From the NCBI GenBank assembly GCA_043769275.1, contig JAYVJM010000053.1, positions 1-17,416 of the forward strand: 17,416 nt of DNA. Direction: 5' to 3'. Source of the DNA: JAYVJM01 sp043769275 (GTDB lineage Bacteria > Pseudomonadota > Gammaproteobacteria > Pseudomonadales > UBA7239). Within the stretch, counting starts at the first letter, position 1. Every line of letters begins with the position of its first letter. Of this stretch, positions 6,702-15,456 are shown piece after piece. The notes beneath the pieces are model-generated. The model was not told the origin of the DNA, did no database searches, and saw only the letters and a list, made by a program, of their open reading frames with translations. A program made the position numbers and the translations under genes.

Positions 6702-7640
6702 ATGGAATGGATGGATATATTGGCTCAACAAATTTTTAATGGCGTGATATTAGGGAGCGTGTATGCACTGGTCGCCTTAGGCTACACCATGGTGTACGGC
6801 ATTTTGGGGCTAATTAACTTCGCACATGGCGATATCACCATGATCGGCGCAATGGTGGCTATTGCTGTTTTGAACGCGCTGTTTACCACGACCTTTGGGC
6901 TTCATCCCTTAATGTTTTCTGGTATCGCGCTTGTTGCGGCAATTTGTGTGTGCATGTTGCTCGGCGTGGGTATTGAACGCCTCGCTTACCGCCCTCTGCG
7001 CAAATCGCCAAAGTTAGCCGTGTTAATTACTGCGATTGGCGTATCAATGGTGCTGCAAAATGCAGCTGTGTTGATATGGGGACGCGGCTACCAGCGTTTT
7101 CCAAGCCTCTTTTCTGACAATTACTTTAGTTTTGCCGGTGCCAGCTTAACGGGCACCAAAGTCGCCGTTGTTTTGGTTACCGCAGTAGTGCTGCTTGCTC
7201 TGTGGCTCCTGATAAAACATTCACGCCTAGGCCGCTCAATGCGCGCCACTACGCAAGACCCTCAAATGGCGCAATTAATGGGTGTCAATATCAACCGCCT
7301 TATATCCACTACGTTTGTGATAGGTTCCGGCCTTGGCGCATTGGCTGGTGTAATGGTCGCGGCTATATATGGTCAAGCCGACCCATACATGGGATTTATC
7401 TTAGGCTGGAAAGCTTTTTCTGCGGCTGTACTGGGCGGGATAGGCAATCTAACAGGCGCGGTAATCGGAGGGTTATTGCTGGGATTAATCGAAAGTCTAG
7501 GGTCTGCCTATCTTGGCACGTTAACCCACGGCGTACTAGGCAGTAATTATCAGGATATTTTTGCATTTCTCGTGTTAATTCTTGTATTGGTCTGTAAGCC
7601 CTCCGGATTATTGGGGAAAAATACCGTGGCGCGCCCCTGA
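6702..7640 (+). CDS. livH: Branched-chain amino-acid ABC transporter permease LivH, 312 aa
   Basis: LivH is one of two inner-membrane channel subunits of the high-affinity leucine/isoleucine/valine importer (HAAT family). The chain is very hydrophobic, with about eight membrane spans. It starts with the family signature 'GVILGSVYALVALGYTMVYG' followed by 'INFAHGD'. The cytoplasmic coupling segment is 'RATTQDPQMAQLMGVN', and 'AVLGGIGNLTGAVIGG' lies near the end. Length equals typical LivH (about 300-310). Urea-type relatives (UrtB) share this fold, but no other urea genes are nearby. AGGTGA at 6692-6697 is a good ribosome site. The start is only 18 bases after bepA, which is an unusual operon partner. 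The stop overlaps the livM start by one base (TGATG). Confidence 0.92.
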   Translation: MEWMDILAQQIFNGVILGSVYALVALGYTMVYGILGLINFAHGDITMIGAMVAIAVLNALFTTTFGLHPLMFSGIALVAAICVCMLLGVGIERLAYRPLRKSPKLAVLITAIGVSMVLQNAAVLIWGRGYQRFPSLFSDNYFSFAGASLTGTKVAVVLVTAVVLLALWLLIKHSRLGRSMRATTQDPQMAQLMGVNINRLISTTFVIGSGLGALAGVMVAAIYGQADPYMGFILGWKAFSAAVLGGIGNLTGAVIGGLLLGLIESLGSAYLGTLTHGVLGSNYQDIFAFLVLILVLVCKPSGLLGKNTVARP

Positions 7641-8692
7641 TGTTTACGAAACTGCTTATCAATATGCGCCCTAAAAAATACGCAACCTATGCACTATGCG
7701 TAATCGCGATTGTATTCTTACCCCTACTTATGGGTGCAACTGCAGGCAACGGGTGGGTACGTATTCTCGACTTTGCACTTTTGTACGCCATGTTGGCGCT
7801 GGGTCTAAACATTGTGGTCGGCTACACAGGCTTGCTTGATCTCGGCTACATTGCGTTTTACGCCATTGGTGCATACGTGTATGCGCTGCTGGCCTCACCG
7901 CATTTTGGGCTGCACTGGCCTTCTTTTGTAGTGCTGCCTATTTGTGTGCTTGTCGCTGCCGGCTTCGGCATGTTGCTCGGCGCGCCGACCTTGCGTTTAC
8001 GTGGCGATTATCTTGCCATTGTAACGCTCGGTTTTGGCGAAATTGTGCGTCTTTTTCTGAATAACCTAGATCGCCCCTTTAACTTAACCAATGGGCCGCA
8101 GGGCATTAATTTGATCGACCCGCTGTTTGCTTTATCGGAACCATTGTCGCTTTTTGGTCTGCGTATTACCTCAGTATATTTTTACTATTACCTGTTTTTA
8201 GTCGCAATGATTGCCATTATCTTCATCAATCTCCGCTTACAAAATTCGCGCGTGGGTCGTGCGTGGATGGCGATACGTGAAGACGAAATGGCAGCAAAAG
8301 CCTGTGGTATCAACACGCGTAACATTAAACTCCTCGCTTTTGCGATGGGTGCGGCTTTTGGTGGTTTTGCTGGCGGGTTATTTGCCGGTTTTCAAGGCTT
8401 CGTTAGCCCCGAAAGTTTTGGGATACAAGAGTCCATTTTGGTGTTGTGTATGGTGGTGCTCGGCGGAATGGGCAACATTGCTGGCGTGATATTTGGCGCA
8501 TTTTTACTCACGATTGCGCCAGAGGTTTTACGCGCCATTGCCAGCCCTATGCAGGAGCATCTTTTGGGCAGAACAATTATTGACCCTGAAAATTTACGTG
8601 TATTGTTATTTGGATCGGCATTAGTGCTCACCATGTTGTTTCGCCCGCAAGGACTATGGCCGAAGCAAGACAACAAGGAGCCGAGTTTGTGA
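7640..8692 (+). CDS. livM: Branched-chain amino-acid ABC transporter permease LivM, 350 aa
   Basis: LivM is the second channel subunit and pairs with LivH. After a short basic N-terminus (MFTKLLINMRPKKYATY) come multiple membrane spans. The family signatures 'ALGLNIVVGYTGLLDLGYIAFYAIGAY', 'LRLRGDYLAIVTLGFGEI' (split here for length) and the coupling loop 'AIREDEMAAKACGIN' are all present, as is 'VVLGGMGNIAGVIFGAF' late in the chain. The protein lacks the long extra N-terminus of E. coli LivM (about 425 residues) and is the common shorter form. The start overlaps the livH stop by one base, with no strong ribosome site of its own, so translation is probably coupled. The stop overlaps the livG GTG start. 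Confidence 0.92.
   Translation: MFTKLLINMRPKKYATYALCVIAIVFLPLLMGATAGNGWVRILDFALLYAMLALGLNIVVGYTGLLDLGYIAFYAIGAYVYALLASPHFGLHWPSFVVLPICVLVAAGFGMLLGAPTLRLRGDYLAIVTLGFGEIVRLFLNNLDRPFNLTNGPQGINLIDPLFALSEPLSLFGLRITSVYFYYYLFLVAMIAIIFINLRLQNSRVGRAWMAIREDEMAAKACGINTRNIKLLAFAMGAAFGGFAGGLFAGFQGFVSPESFGIQESILVLCMVVLGGMGNIAGVIFGAFLLTIAPEVLRAIASPMQEHLLGRTIIDPENLRVLLFGSALVLTMLFRPQGLWPKQDNKEPSL
8675..8680 (+). promoter_or_regulatory. Ribosome binding site that sets the livG start
   Basis: AAGGAG at 8675-8680 lies eight bases before GTG 8689, which itself overlaps the livM stop (GTGA). This ideal spacing, plus the fact that the protein family begins just here, favours GTG 8689 over the in-frame ATG at 8656. 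The ATG has no comparable site and would add 11 unrelated residues. Confidence 0.75.
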
Positions 8693-9462
8693 CAGAAGCA
8701 TTGCTACACGCACGCGACATCAGCAAAAAATTTGGCGGTATCAAAGCGCTTAACGGGGTTTCATTTTCCATTCCCCTTCACTGTATTTATGGCGTTATTG
8801 GCCCCAATGGCGCGGGGAAAACATCACTTTTTAATGTGCTCACTGGGTTTTATGGAGCAGATACGGGTGAGCTACTGCTGAGCGGGAAACATATCCTCAA
8901 CCTGCCACCACACAAAATTGTTAAGCGAGGTATTGCTCGTACCTTCCAAAATATTCGCCTATTTAATGGCATGACAGCACTGGAAAACATAATGATCGGC
9001 TGTCATGCGCATAGCAAAATTGGTGCTTTCGGCGCAATAATTCGCGGACATAAAACACGCACAGAAGAAAAAAATATTCGTGAGCACTCCCTTCAACTGC
9101 TGGATTATGTGGGCTTAAAAAGTGCGAGCAACAAACTGGCGCGTGAATTACCGTATGGCGATCAGCGCCGCTTAGAAATTGCGCGAGCACTGGCAACGAA
9201 ACCTAAACTGCTCGCGCTAGATGAGCCTGCTGCGGGGATGAACCCCTCTGAAACTGCCGTGCTTCTTAATCTTTTGACGCGATTGCGCGACGATGGCATA
9301 ACAGTGTTGCTGATCGAGCACGATGTGAGGCTGGTTATGTCAGTGTGCAAGCATGTTGTCGTTCTGGATTACGGTGAAAAAATTGCAGAGGGGAAACCCG
9401 CAGAAATACAGCAAAACCCAAAGGTTATAGAGGCCTACCTCGGCTCAGCTTCTACGCATTAA
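8689..9462 (+). CDS. livG: Branched-chain amino-acid ABC transporter ATPase LivG, 257 aa
   Basis: LivG is one of the two ATP-hydrolysing subunits that power the Liv importer on the cytoplasmic face. Walker A GPNGAGKT is at residues 38-45 and the Q-loop 'TFQNIRLF' is near 85-92. The signature LPYGDQ is at 154-159 (family usually LSYGxQ), Walker B LLALDE at 174-179 and the H-loop histidine at 211. The LivG-specific 'EPAAGMNPSE' follows Walker B. Length fits LivG (about 255). It starts at GTG and overlaps the livM stop. The next gene downstream is a converging histidine kinase whose stop lies 17 bases away. The usual partner livF and a livJ/livK-type binding protein are therefore missing from this locus and must be elsewhere or lost. 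No terminator is visible in the 17-base gap. Confidence 0.93.
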   Translation: MTEALLHARDISKKFGGIKALNGVSFSIPLHCIYGVIGPNGAGKTSLFNVLTGFYGADTGELLLSGKHILNLPPHKIVKRGIARTFQNIRLFNGMTALENIMIGCHAHSKIGAFGAIIRGHKTRTEEKNIREHSLQLLDYVGLKSASNKLARELPYGDQRRLEIARALATKPKLLALDEPAAGMNPSETAVLLNLLTRLRDDGITVLLIEHDVRLVMSVCKHVVVLDYGEKIAEGKPAEIQQNPKVIEAYLGSASTH

Positions 9463-9479
9463 ATAAACAGACAGAAATA

Positions 9480-10988
9480 TCATGAAGCCGCAGTTGCAGT
9501 TGGCCGCTTCCCTGTCAAAGTGAAATAAAACGCGGCTCCCTGATTAACTTGCCCTTCTGCCCATATTTCACCGCAATGACGATGAATAATACGCGCAACT
9601 GTGGCAAGCCCAATCCCCAATCCTTCAAACTCTTGCTCACGATGTAGCCGCTGGAATGGCCCAAACAATTTATCGACGTATTTCATATCAAAGCCGACAC
9701 CGTTGTCGCTCACACAGTAAACCAACTCGCCAGAACGCTCATGTACATTTAATTCGATATGGGCATGTTCCACCTTGCTTGTATATTTCCACGCATTCCC
9801 CAGCAGGTTTTCCAGCACAATACGCACAAGGTCTTTATCGGCCTCTGCTGGCAACGTGTCGGGGCAAGTGAATTGGACATCGCGGCCGCGCTGGTTTGCT
9901 CGCAGGTTGTCAAAAATTTCGCGAGCGTGAATGACAAGATCGACACCTCGCAACTGCAAGTCTTGCCGTGAAACCATTGATAAATGCAGCAAGCTATCGA
10001 TCAGGTTTCCCATGCGCTGGCTGGCGGCACGAATACGCGCAATATAATCTTGGCCGACATCATCTAACCTATCACCGCAGTCTTCCAGTAATGCCACACT
10101 GAAGCCGTCTACAGAACGTAGCGGCGAACGTAAATCGTGGGACACCGAGTACGTAAAGGCTTCAAGTTCACGGTTGCTGGCTCGCAACTCGGTGGTACGC
10201 GCCTGCACCTCATCCTCCAAGTGTTCATTTGCATGCAGCAGTGCGCAATTTTGTTGCTCAATGGTATCTAGCATGGCATTAAAGGCTTGCACCAACTGGC
10301 CTAGCTCGTCTTGCCTATCGGTTTCGGCGCGCAGTGAATAATTTTTACATTGCTTGATGGTGTTAGCTGTACGCGTCAATGCCAGCAAAGGAGCTGAAAT
10401 AAGGGCTTGTATTTTGCTCGACACGGCCACTGTCACAATGCCAACCAAAAGTACAATCAAAAGCATAACTACCGTAAAAGCCGTAAAGCGCCGATGTAAC
10501 TCGCGCAAAGAAACCCGCAAATGTAGCTGGCCAATTTTCTGCACATCCTCCCACAGTACAGGCTGGATAACGTCTAAATAATCGCCGTTAAATTGCGCGA
10601 TAAACGATTGATCTGCTAGACAAGTTACGCCAGCAATGGGCTTGCCTGCATCTTCAGGCGCTTGGTAATGCTCACGGGAATACATGATCTGTTTTTCCCC
10701 ATTTTCTGAGCGTATACACGCAGAGATCAACGTGGAATCAATGCCAAGACTGCTGAGAATAGCGCGCGTTTGATAAGCATGCTCATACGCCAAAGTGGCG
10801 GCACTGTGATTGGCAACGAGACGCGCCATGAGTGTTGTTTCATAAACAAGATGCTGCTTATAGGCTTGACGGTCGTACAACACAAAAGCCACGCTTGCCA
10901 TCAACAAGCTTCCGAAGCTGATGGCGCATATCATAAAAATTAATTGTTGTTTAATGGGGATGTTTTTTAGGCTACTTGTCATCCGCAT
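9480..10988 (-). CDS. Membrane sensor histidine kinase with CHASE8-like sensor region and HAMP, 502 aa
   Basis: The protein should sense a signal outside the inner membrane and autophosphorylate. Membrane span 1 is at about residues 15-38 and span 2 at about 169-190. The region between them, with 'ANHSAATLAYEHAYQTRAIL', looks like a CHASE8 domain. A HAMP domain (about 190-243) and a short coiled coil follow. The HisKA box 'YSVSHDLRSPLRSVDGF' has the phospho-acceptor His284. The ATP-binding domain has the N-box from Asn394 (ENLLGNAWKY), the G1 box DNGVGFD (428-434) and the G2 box GLGIGLA (456-462). The HisKA and ATPase parts resemble phytochrome-type kinases. No response-regulator gene lies beside it, so it is an orphan here. 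AGGAAGAG before ATG 10988 is a good ribosome site; ATG 10982 is an alternative. It follows the rhomboid gene by 67 bases on the same strand. The ligand is unknown. Confidence 0.9.
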   Translation of the reverse strand: MRMTSSLKNIPIKQQLIFMICAISFGSLLMASVAFVLYDRQAYKQHLVYETTLMARLVANHSAATLAYEHAYQTRAILSSLGIDSTLISACIRSENGEKQIMYSREHYQAPEDAGKPIAGVTCLADQSFIAQFNGDYLDVIQPVLWEDVQKIGQLHLRVSLRELHRRFTAFTVVMLLIVLLVGIVTVAVSSKIQALISAPLLALTRTANTIKQCKNYSLRAETDRQDELGQLVQAFNAMLDTIEQQNCALLHANEHLEDEVQARTTELRASNRELEAFTYSVSHDLRSPLRSVDGFSVALLEDCGDRLDDVGQDYIARIRAASQRMGNLIDSLLHLSMVSRQDLQLRGVDLVIHAREIFDNLRANQRGRDVQFTCPDTLPAEADKDLVRIVLENLLGNAWKYTSKVEHAHIELNVHERSGELVYCVSDNGVGFDMKYVDKLFGPFQRLHREQEFEGLGIGLATVARIIHRHCGEIWAEGQVNQGAAFYFTLTGKRPTATAAS

Positions 10989-11055
10989 GGCGCTCTTCCT
11001 TTGATGCCCAATGGCCAGTAATGTGTTGTCGGTAATGTATGGCTAAGTGTGTTAA

Positions 11056-11949
11056 TCAGTTAACAAAAAACTTATCGAAGCCAGCCAGCAACCACGCACA
11101 CGCCAAACCTGCCACCAAACCGCCCGCATGTGCCGCATTGGCAATGTGCCCCATTCCTGCCCACGTCAACACGCCACTAAAACACAATATCAGCCACAAC
11201 AAAGCCATCGCCATTAAGCCTGGCGGCAGCAGTACAAGGCCTGCTCGCGGGAATAAACATGAATACAGCCAGCCATAGCCAATCAGCGCGTAAATAACCC
11301 CCGACATGCCGCCAAACAAGATATTCGGGTCTGCATAGAACTGCGCCTGATTGGACACAAAGCCACACACAAAAACCAAAACAAGCAGACGCATGGAGCC
11401 TTGCATGCGCTCTATACGCCGCCCAATCTCTAGCAGCATCAAACCGTTAAACACAATATGCAGCAAATTGAAATGCAGAAAAATAGGTGTCCAATAGCGC
11501 CATATTTGCGTCAAAGAAGGCGCTTCTGCTAAAACATCCATGCTGTCTTCGCTGATATGCACAGACTGCAAGCTCAACTGGGATAACAGCCACAATCCGC
11601 CACTGCGCTGCCCCCACGGCGTGCTCACCATGATAAAGGCCGCAACAGACAGCAATAGAAGCAACAAAGTAAACGGAAAACGCCGCCAATCACTAAAAAT
11701 AGTGGGCGAAGCCGCTATAACAACCGCACTGCTGCGCGTATCAAAAACTTTCTCATCGACCACACCACTTTGCCAAGCCAACAGCAACCGCTGCACCTGC
11801 GCTGGCGGCACAGAGCTTGGCACACACAGACATTGCTCACCTGCGCGTTCAAACACCCATGTTGGAACATCGGAACCCTGTAAATAACGGCATAAAACCG
11901 CCAAATCTTCCGTCAACGGCACACGCCGTATTTCTACCCATTCAGTCAT
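11056..11949 (-). CDS. Rhomboid-family intramembrane serine protease (GlpG-like), 297 aa
   Basis: Rhomboids cut membrane proteins within or near their transmembrane helices. The catalytic serine is Ser216 in GGMSG and the partner His274 is in NAAHAGG. Asn168 in HIVFN matches the oxyanion-stabilising asparagine of GlpG (E. coli residues Ser201, His254, Asn154). 'YWTPIFLHFNLLHIVFNG' is the typical loop-1/helix-2 segment. The cytosolic N-terminal part (about 1-90) may be a GlpG-like domain. It is followed by six membrane helices. Length matches GlpG (about 276) plus a slightly longer N-terminus. The start lies 21 bases after the nadK stop with AGGTAGG just upstream, so nadK and this gene are probably one operon. 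The usual glpG neighbours (glpE, glpR, glpD) are absent, so I leave the symbol empty. Confidence 0.9.
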   Translation of the reverse strand: MTEWVEIRRVPLTEDLAVLCRYLQGSDVPTWVFERAGEQCLCVPSSVPPAQVQRLLLAWQSGVVDEKVFDTRSSAVVIAASPTIFSDWRRFPFTLLLLLLSVAAFIMVSTPWGQRSGGLWLLSQLSLQSVHISEDSMDVLAEAPSLTQIWRYWTPIFLHFNLLHIVFNGLMLLEIGRRIERMQGSMRLLVLVFVCGFVSNQAQFYADPNILFGGMSGVIYALIGYGWLYSCLFPRAGLVLLPPGLMAMALLWLILCFSGVLTWAGMGHIANAAHAGGLVAGLACAWLLAGFDKFFVN

Positions 11950-11970
11950 TGCCTACCTGCATCCTCTTCT

Positions 11971-12846
11971 TTATGCCAAGCGACTGCCCCAACCCAATTT
12001 GGTGCGGCAGGTTTCATAGTAATTGTGGGTCAATGGGTGAATTAGCTGCAATTTTTGCGGCTTTTTCTGCACTTGCATCATATCGCCCTCTTGCATAGCA
12101 AAATGAATCTGCCCGTCGCAAGACATTTCAGGCTGCCCACCGCTATATTCCCGCAGCACAACGCGCACATTGCTATTTCCCGCCACTACAATGGGACGGC
12201 TAGATAAAGCGTGCGGCAACATAGGCACCAACGCCATTGCATCCAGAGAGGGGTGCAAAATCGGCCCGCCGCCCGATAGCGCATATGCGGTGGAACCGGT
12301 GGGCGTGGAAATAACCAGACCGTCTGAGTGCTGGCTATAGACAAAATGCTCATCCACGTACAACTCAAATTCGATCATGCGCAACGAAGCCCCGCGATGC
12401 AGCACCACTTCATTGAGTGCGTCTGCCCGCGCAATTTCTTTTCCATCACGCACAAGCACAACATCCAGCAAAAAACGCTCTTCACGCAAATAATGGCCAG
12501 ATAGCACTTCTGCCACACGTGTTTCGATTTCATCTGGCGCGATGTCGGTAAGAAAACCCAAGCTACCGCGATTAATGCCCAGTACCGGCGTATTTTGCAC
12601 ACTAAGAGCCCGCGCCGCGCCCAACATACTGCCGTCGCCACCCACCACAATCACCAAATCGCAACACGCGCCCAGTTTTTCGCGCTCGCATACGGGCAAA
12701 TCGCTACTGATGAGTGCCGCCGTTTTTTGCTCTAGAACCAAAAAGCTGCCACGCGCCCGTAAAAATGCCACCAATGCCAGCAGCGTATCCACCACTTGCG
12801 GATTGCCTTCACGACCGATCAGACCGATGTTGTTAAATTTATCCAT
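11971..12846 (-). CDS. nadK: NAD kinase (ATP:NAD+ phosphotransferase), 291 aa
   Basis: NadK makes NADP+ from NAD+ in the cytosol and is the sole route to NADP(H) in most bacteria. The GGDG motif is at residues 69-72 with catalytic Asp71. 'GINRGSLGFLTD' and the NAD-binding 'TPTGSTAYALSGGGPI' follow, along with the conserved 'LNEVVLHRG'. Length fits E. coli NadK (292). The frame is open up to 12927, but the family starts with a short 'MxxFxxIGLIGR', so I place the start at ATG 12846. A promoter-like pair lies at 12878-12906, inside the would-be longer gene, and supports the shorter start. There is no strong ribosome site. nadK heads the minus-strand run nadK-rhomboid-histidine kinase and diverges from leuS. 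Confidence 0.95.
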   Translation of the reverse strand: MDKFNNIGLIGREGNPQVVDTLLALVAFLRARGSFLVLEQKTAALISSDLPVCEREKLGACCDLVIVVGGDGSMLGAARALSVQNTPVLGINRGSLGFLTDIAPDEIETRVAEVLSGHYLREERFLLDVVLVRDGKEIARADALNEVVLHRGASLRMIEFELYVDEHFVYSQHSDGLVISTPTGSTAYALSGGGPILHPSLDAMALVPMLPHALSSRPIVVAGNSNVRVVLREYSGGQPEMSCDGQIHFAMQEGDMMQVQKKPQKLQLIHPLTHNYYETCRTKLGWGSRLA

Positions 12847-12877
12847 AAGGGAACATCTGTATAGAAAAGTCATTAGG

Positions 12878-12906
12878 ATTAAATAGAAAGCCTGTCGACA
12901 AGTAAA
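12878..12906 (-). promoter_or_regulatory. Candidate sigma-70 promoter for nadK
   Basis: On the minus strand, TTTACT (12906-12901) and TTTAAT (12883-12878) are 17 bases apart. They match the -35 consensus at four of six positions and the -10 at five of six. The start of transcription would fall near 12871, about 25 bases before ATG 12846. A palindrome TGTCGACA (12893-12900) fills part of the spacer. Confidence 0.45.
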
Positions 12907-12936
12907 CTGCGCTGCCCATAACCACACCTAAACCCC

Positions 12937-12942
12937 TATAAT
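12937..12942 (+). promoter_or_regulatory. -10 box of a likely leuS operon promoter
   Basis: A perfect TATAAT lies at 12937-12942. Transcription would begin near 12949, leaving a leader of about 20 bases before ATG 12970. No good -35 is seen: TGCCCA at 12913-12918, 18 bases away, is poor. The call therefore rests mainly on the -10 and its position. Confidence 0.5.
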
Positions 12943-12969
12943 CGCCCGTTCATTTATCTGCTTTTTATC

Positions 12970-15456
12970 ATGAGCACCAGCATGCAAGAACAGTATCAGC
13001 ACACATCTATCGAAACCGTGGCACAGGGCTATTGGCAGGATCACGCCAGTTTTCGCGCACAAGAAAACCCAAGCAAAGAAAAGTTCTACTGTTTATCAAT
13101 GTTTCCGTATCCATCCGGCAAACTGCATATGGGTCATGTGCGCAATTACACCATCGGTGATGTAATTAGCCGCTATCAGCGGATGCTGGGGAAAAATGTT
13201 TTGCAGCCAATGGGTTGGGATGCGTTTGGCTTACCGGCAGAAAATGCCGCCATCAAAAACAATACCGCCCCCGCCGCGTGGACCTACGAAAACATCGCTT
13301 ACATGAAAGCCCAGTTAAAAAAACTGGGTTTTGCCTATGATTGGTCACGCGAGCTGGCCACCTGCCAGCCGGATTACTACCGCTGGGAGCAATGGTTTTT
13401 TACGCGCTTGTACGAAAAAGGGCTGGTGTACAAAAAAATGTCGACTGTGAACTGGGATCCTGTCGATCAAACGGTACTAGCCAATGAGCAAGTTATCGAC
13501 GGTCGCGGCTGGCGCTCCGGAGCCTTGATTGAGCGCAAAGAAATCCCGCAATGGTTTATCAAAATAACAGACTACGCTGAGGAATTGCTGGCCGATTTAG
13601 ACAAGCTGCCACACTGGCCGGAACAGGTCAAAACTATGCAGCGCAACTGGATAGGCAAAAGTTGCGGCGTGACACTGCGCTTTGACTTGAGCGCCCCCAT
13701 CGCCGGTTACGATTATTTTGAAACCTACACCACCCGCCCAGACACGCTCATGGGCGTAACCTACGTGAGCCTTGCCGCCGAGCATCCAATTGCCATGGCC
13801 GCTGCCGAACACAACTCGCCACTGGCCGATTTTCTACGCGAGTGCAAACGTCAGTCTGTCGCTGAAGCGGACATGGCCGTGATGGACAAAAAAGGCATGG
13901 ACACTGGTTTGTTGGCCATCCATCCGATCAGCGGCGAGCAAGTACCCGTGTGGATCGCCAATTATGTCTTGATGAATTACGGCACGGGTGCGGTGATGGC
14001 CGTTCCTGCGCACGATCAGCGCGATTTTGAGTTTGCAAAGAAATATGGTCTGGCGATTAAGCAAGTCATTGCACGCACCGATGCCGACATATCCTGTGAT
14101 ATCAACAGTGCCGCCTTCACTGACAAAGGCACGCTCATTCACTCGGGCGAATTTGATGGCTTGCCGTTCGAGCGCGCCTTTGATGCTATCGCCAAAAGGC
14201 TGGAGATACTCGACAAAGGCCGCATCACACTGAATTACCGCTTGCGTGATTGGGGTGTATCGCGCCAGCGTTATTGGGGCGCACCTATCCCCATACTGAA
14301 CCTGCCAGAGGGCGGTGAAATTCCAGTGCCGTTTGGCCGCCTACCCGTATTGCTGCCGGAAGATGTGGTGATGGATGGCATCAACTCCCCACTTAAAACC
14401 GACATCAACTGGCGCAAAACCGAATTAAACGGCGTGGCGGTCACACATGAAACCGACACCTTCGATACTTTTATGGAATCGTCGTGGTATTACGCCCGCT
14501 ACACCTGCCCTAATTTTGAAGGCGGGATGTTAGACCCTAAAGCGGCCAATTACTGGCTGCCGGTTGATCAGTATGTGGGTGGCATCGAACACGCCATTTT
14601 GCACCTGCTGTACGCACGCTTTTTTCATAAACTGATGCGCGATGAGGGTTTGATCCAATGCGACGAGCCATTTGAGCGCTTGCTGTGTCAAGGCATGGTG
14701 CTGAAAGACGGCACAAAAATGTCGAAATCCAAAGGCAACACCGTCGATCCGCAAGAGCTGATTGAGCAGTACGGAGCCGATACCCTGCGCCTGTTCACCA
14801 TGTTCGCCGCGCCGCCCGAGCAATCGCTAGAATGGAACGATGCCGGCGTGGAAGGCGCGCACCGCTTTTTGCGTCGCTTGTGGAAGGCTGTTTTTGTCCA
14901 TAAAGAAGCCGCTAATCAGCAAGCTCTCTCTGTACTGGACGGATCTACGCTAACAGAGCCACTGAAAAATCTGCGTCGTAAAACACATGAAACCATTACC
15001 AAAGTCAGCGTGGATTACGGCGACAGACAGACGTTTAACACGGCAATCGCCGCAGTAATGGAATTGCTCAACGAGATAAACAAGATTGCAGACCGTGCCG
15101 GCACCAACACGCTTATTGTTGAACGTGAAGCGCTGGAAGCTGCCGTGCTGCTACTGTCGCCGATCACACCGCACATCAGCCATCAACTGTGGCAAGAGCT
15201 TGGCCATACTGACGCAGTAATCAATGCGACGTGGCCGAAAGCCGATGCCGATGCCATGCACCGCAGTAGTATCGAAGTCGCTGTGCAAGTGAACGGGAAA
15301 TTGCGCGGCACAGTCACGCTCGCGCCGGAAGCAACGCAAAATGAGGCGGAAACAGCCGCGCGCGCCAATGAAAAAATCGCCAAATTTCTGGCCGATCAAA
15401 CCGTACGAAAAGTGATTTTTGTGCCTAGAAAAATGCTAAACATTGTGGTGGGATAA
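12970..15456 (+). CDS. leuS: Leucyl-tRNA synthetase, 828 aa
   Basis: This cytosolic class Ia synthetase charges tRNA-Leu with leucine. The HIGH-type motif HMGH is at residues 53-56 (FPYPSGKLHMGH) and KMSKS at 583-587. The CP1 editing domain, which removes mischarged amino acids, has its Thr-rich TTRPDT at 254-259 and 'GTGAVMAVPAHDQRD' at 338-352 with the conserved aspartate. The C-terminal anticodon-binding domain and the small terminal domain ('VQVNGKLRGTV') are present. Length is that of bacterial enzymes (about 860; E. coli 860), so it looks intact. ATG 12970 has no clear ribosome site. ATG 12982 (MQEQYQ...) matches the usual start of Pseudomonas-type LeuS equally well. It is the first gene of the leuS-lptE-holA operon. 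Confidence 0.97.
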   Translation: MSTSMQEQYQHTSIETVAQGYWQDHASFRAQENPSKEKFYCLSMFPYPSGKLHMGHVRNYTIGDVISRYQRMLGKNVLQPMGWDAFGLPAENAAIKNNTAPAAWTYENIAYMKAQLKKLGFAYDWSRELATCQPDYYRWEQWFFTRLYEKGLVYKKMSTVNWDPVDQTVLANEQVIDGRGWRSGALIERKEIPQWFIKITDYAEELLADLDKLPHWPEQVKTMQRNWIGKSCGVTLRFDLSAPIAGYDYFETYTTRPDTLMGVTYVSLAAEHPIAMAAAEHNSPLADFLRECKRQSVAEADMAVMDKKGMDTGLLAIHPISGEQVPVWIANYVLMNYGTGAVMAVPAHDQRDFEFAKKYGLAIKQVIARTDADISCDINSAAFTDKGTLIHSGEFDGLPFERAFDAIAKRLEILDKGRITLNYRLRDWGVSRQRYWGAPIPILNLPEGGEIPVPFGRLPVLLPEDVVMDGINSPLKTDINWRKTELNGVAVTHETDTFDTFMESSWYYARYTCPNFEGGMLDPKAANYWLPVDQYVGGIEHAILHLLYARFFHKLMRDEGLIQCDEPFERLLCQGMVLKDGTKMSKSKGNTVDPQELIEQYGADTLRLFTMFAAPPEQSLEWNDAGVEGAHRFLRRLWKAVFVHKEAANQQALSVLDGSTLTEPLKNLRRKTHETITKVSVDYGDRQTFNTAIAAVMELLNEINKIADRAGTNTLIVEREALEAAVLLLSPITPHISHQLWQELGHTDAVINATWPKADADAMHRSSIEVAVQVNGKLRGTVTLAPEATQNEAETAARANEKIAKFLADQTVRKVIFVPRKMLNIVVG

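Noticed and set aside
9463..9479. Search for a shared terminator or livF start after livG
   Set aside because: Only 17 bases separate livG from the converging kinase stop, and they hold neither a hairpin nor a start codon with a ribosome site.
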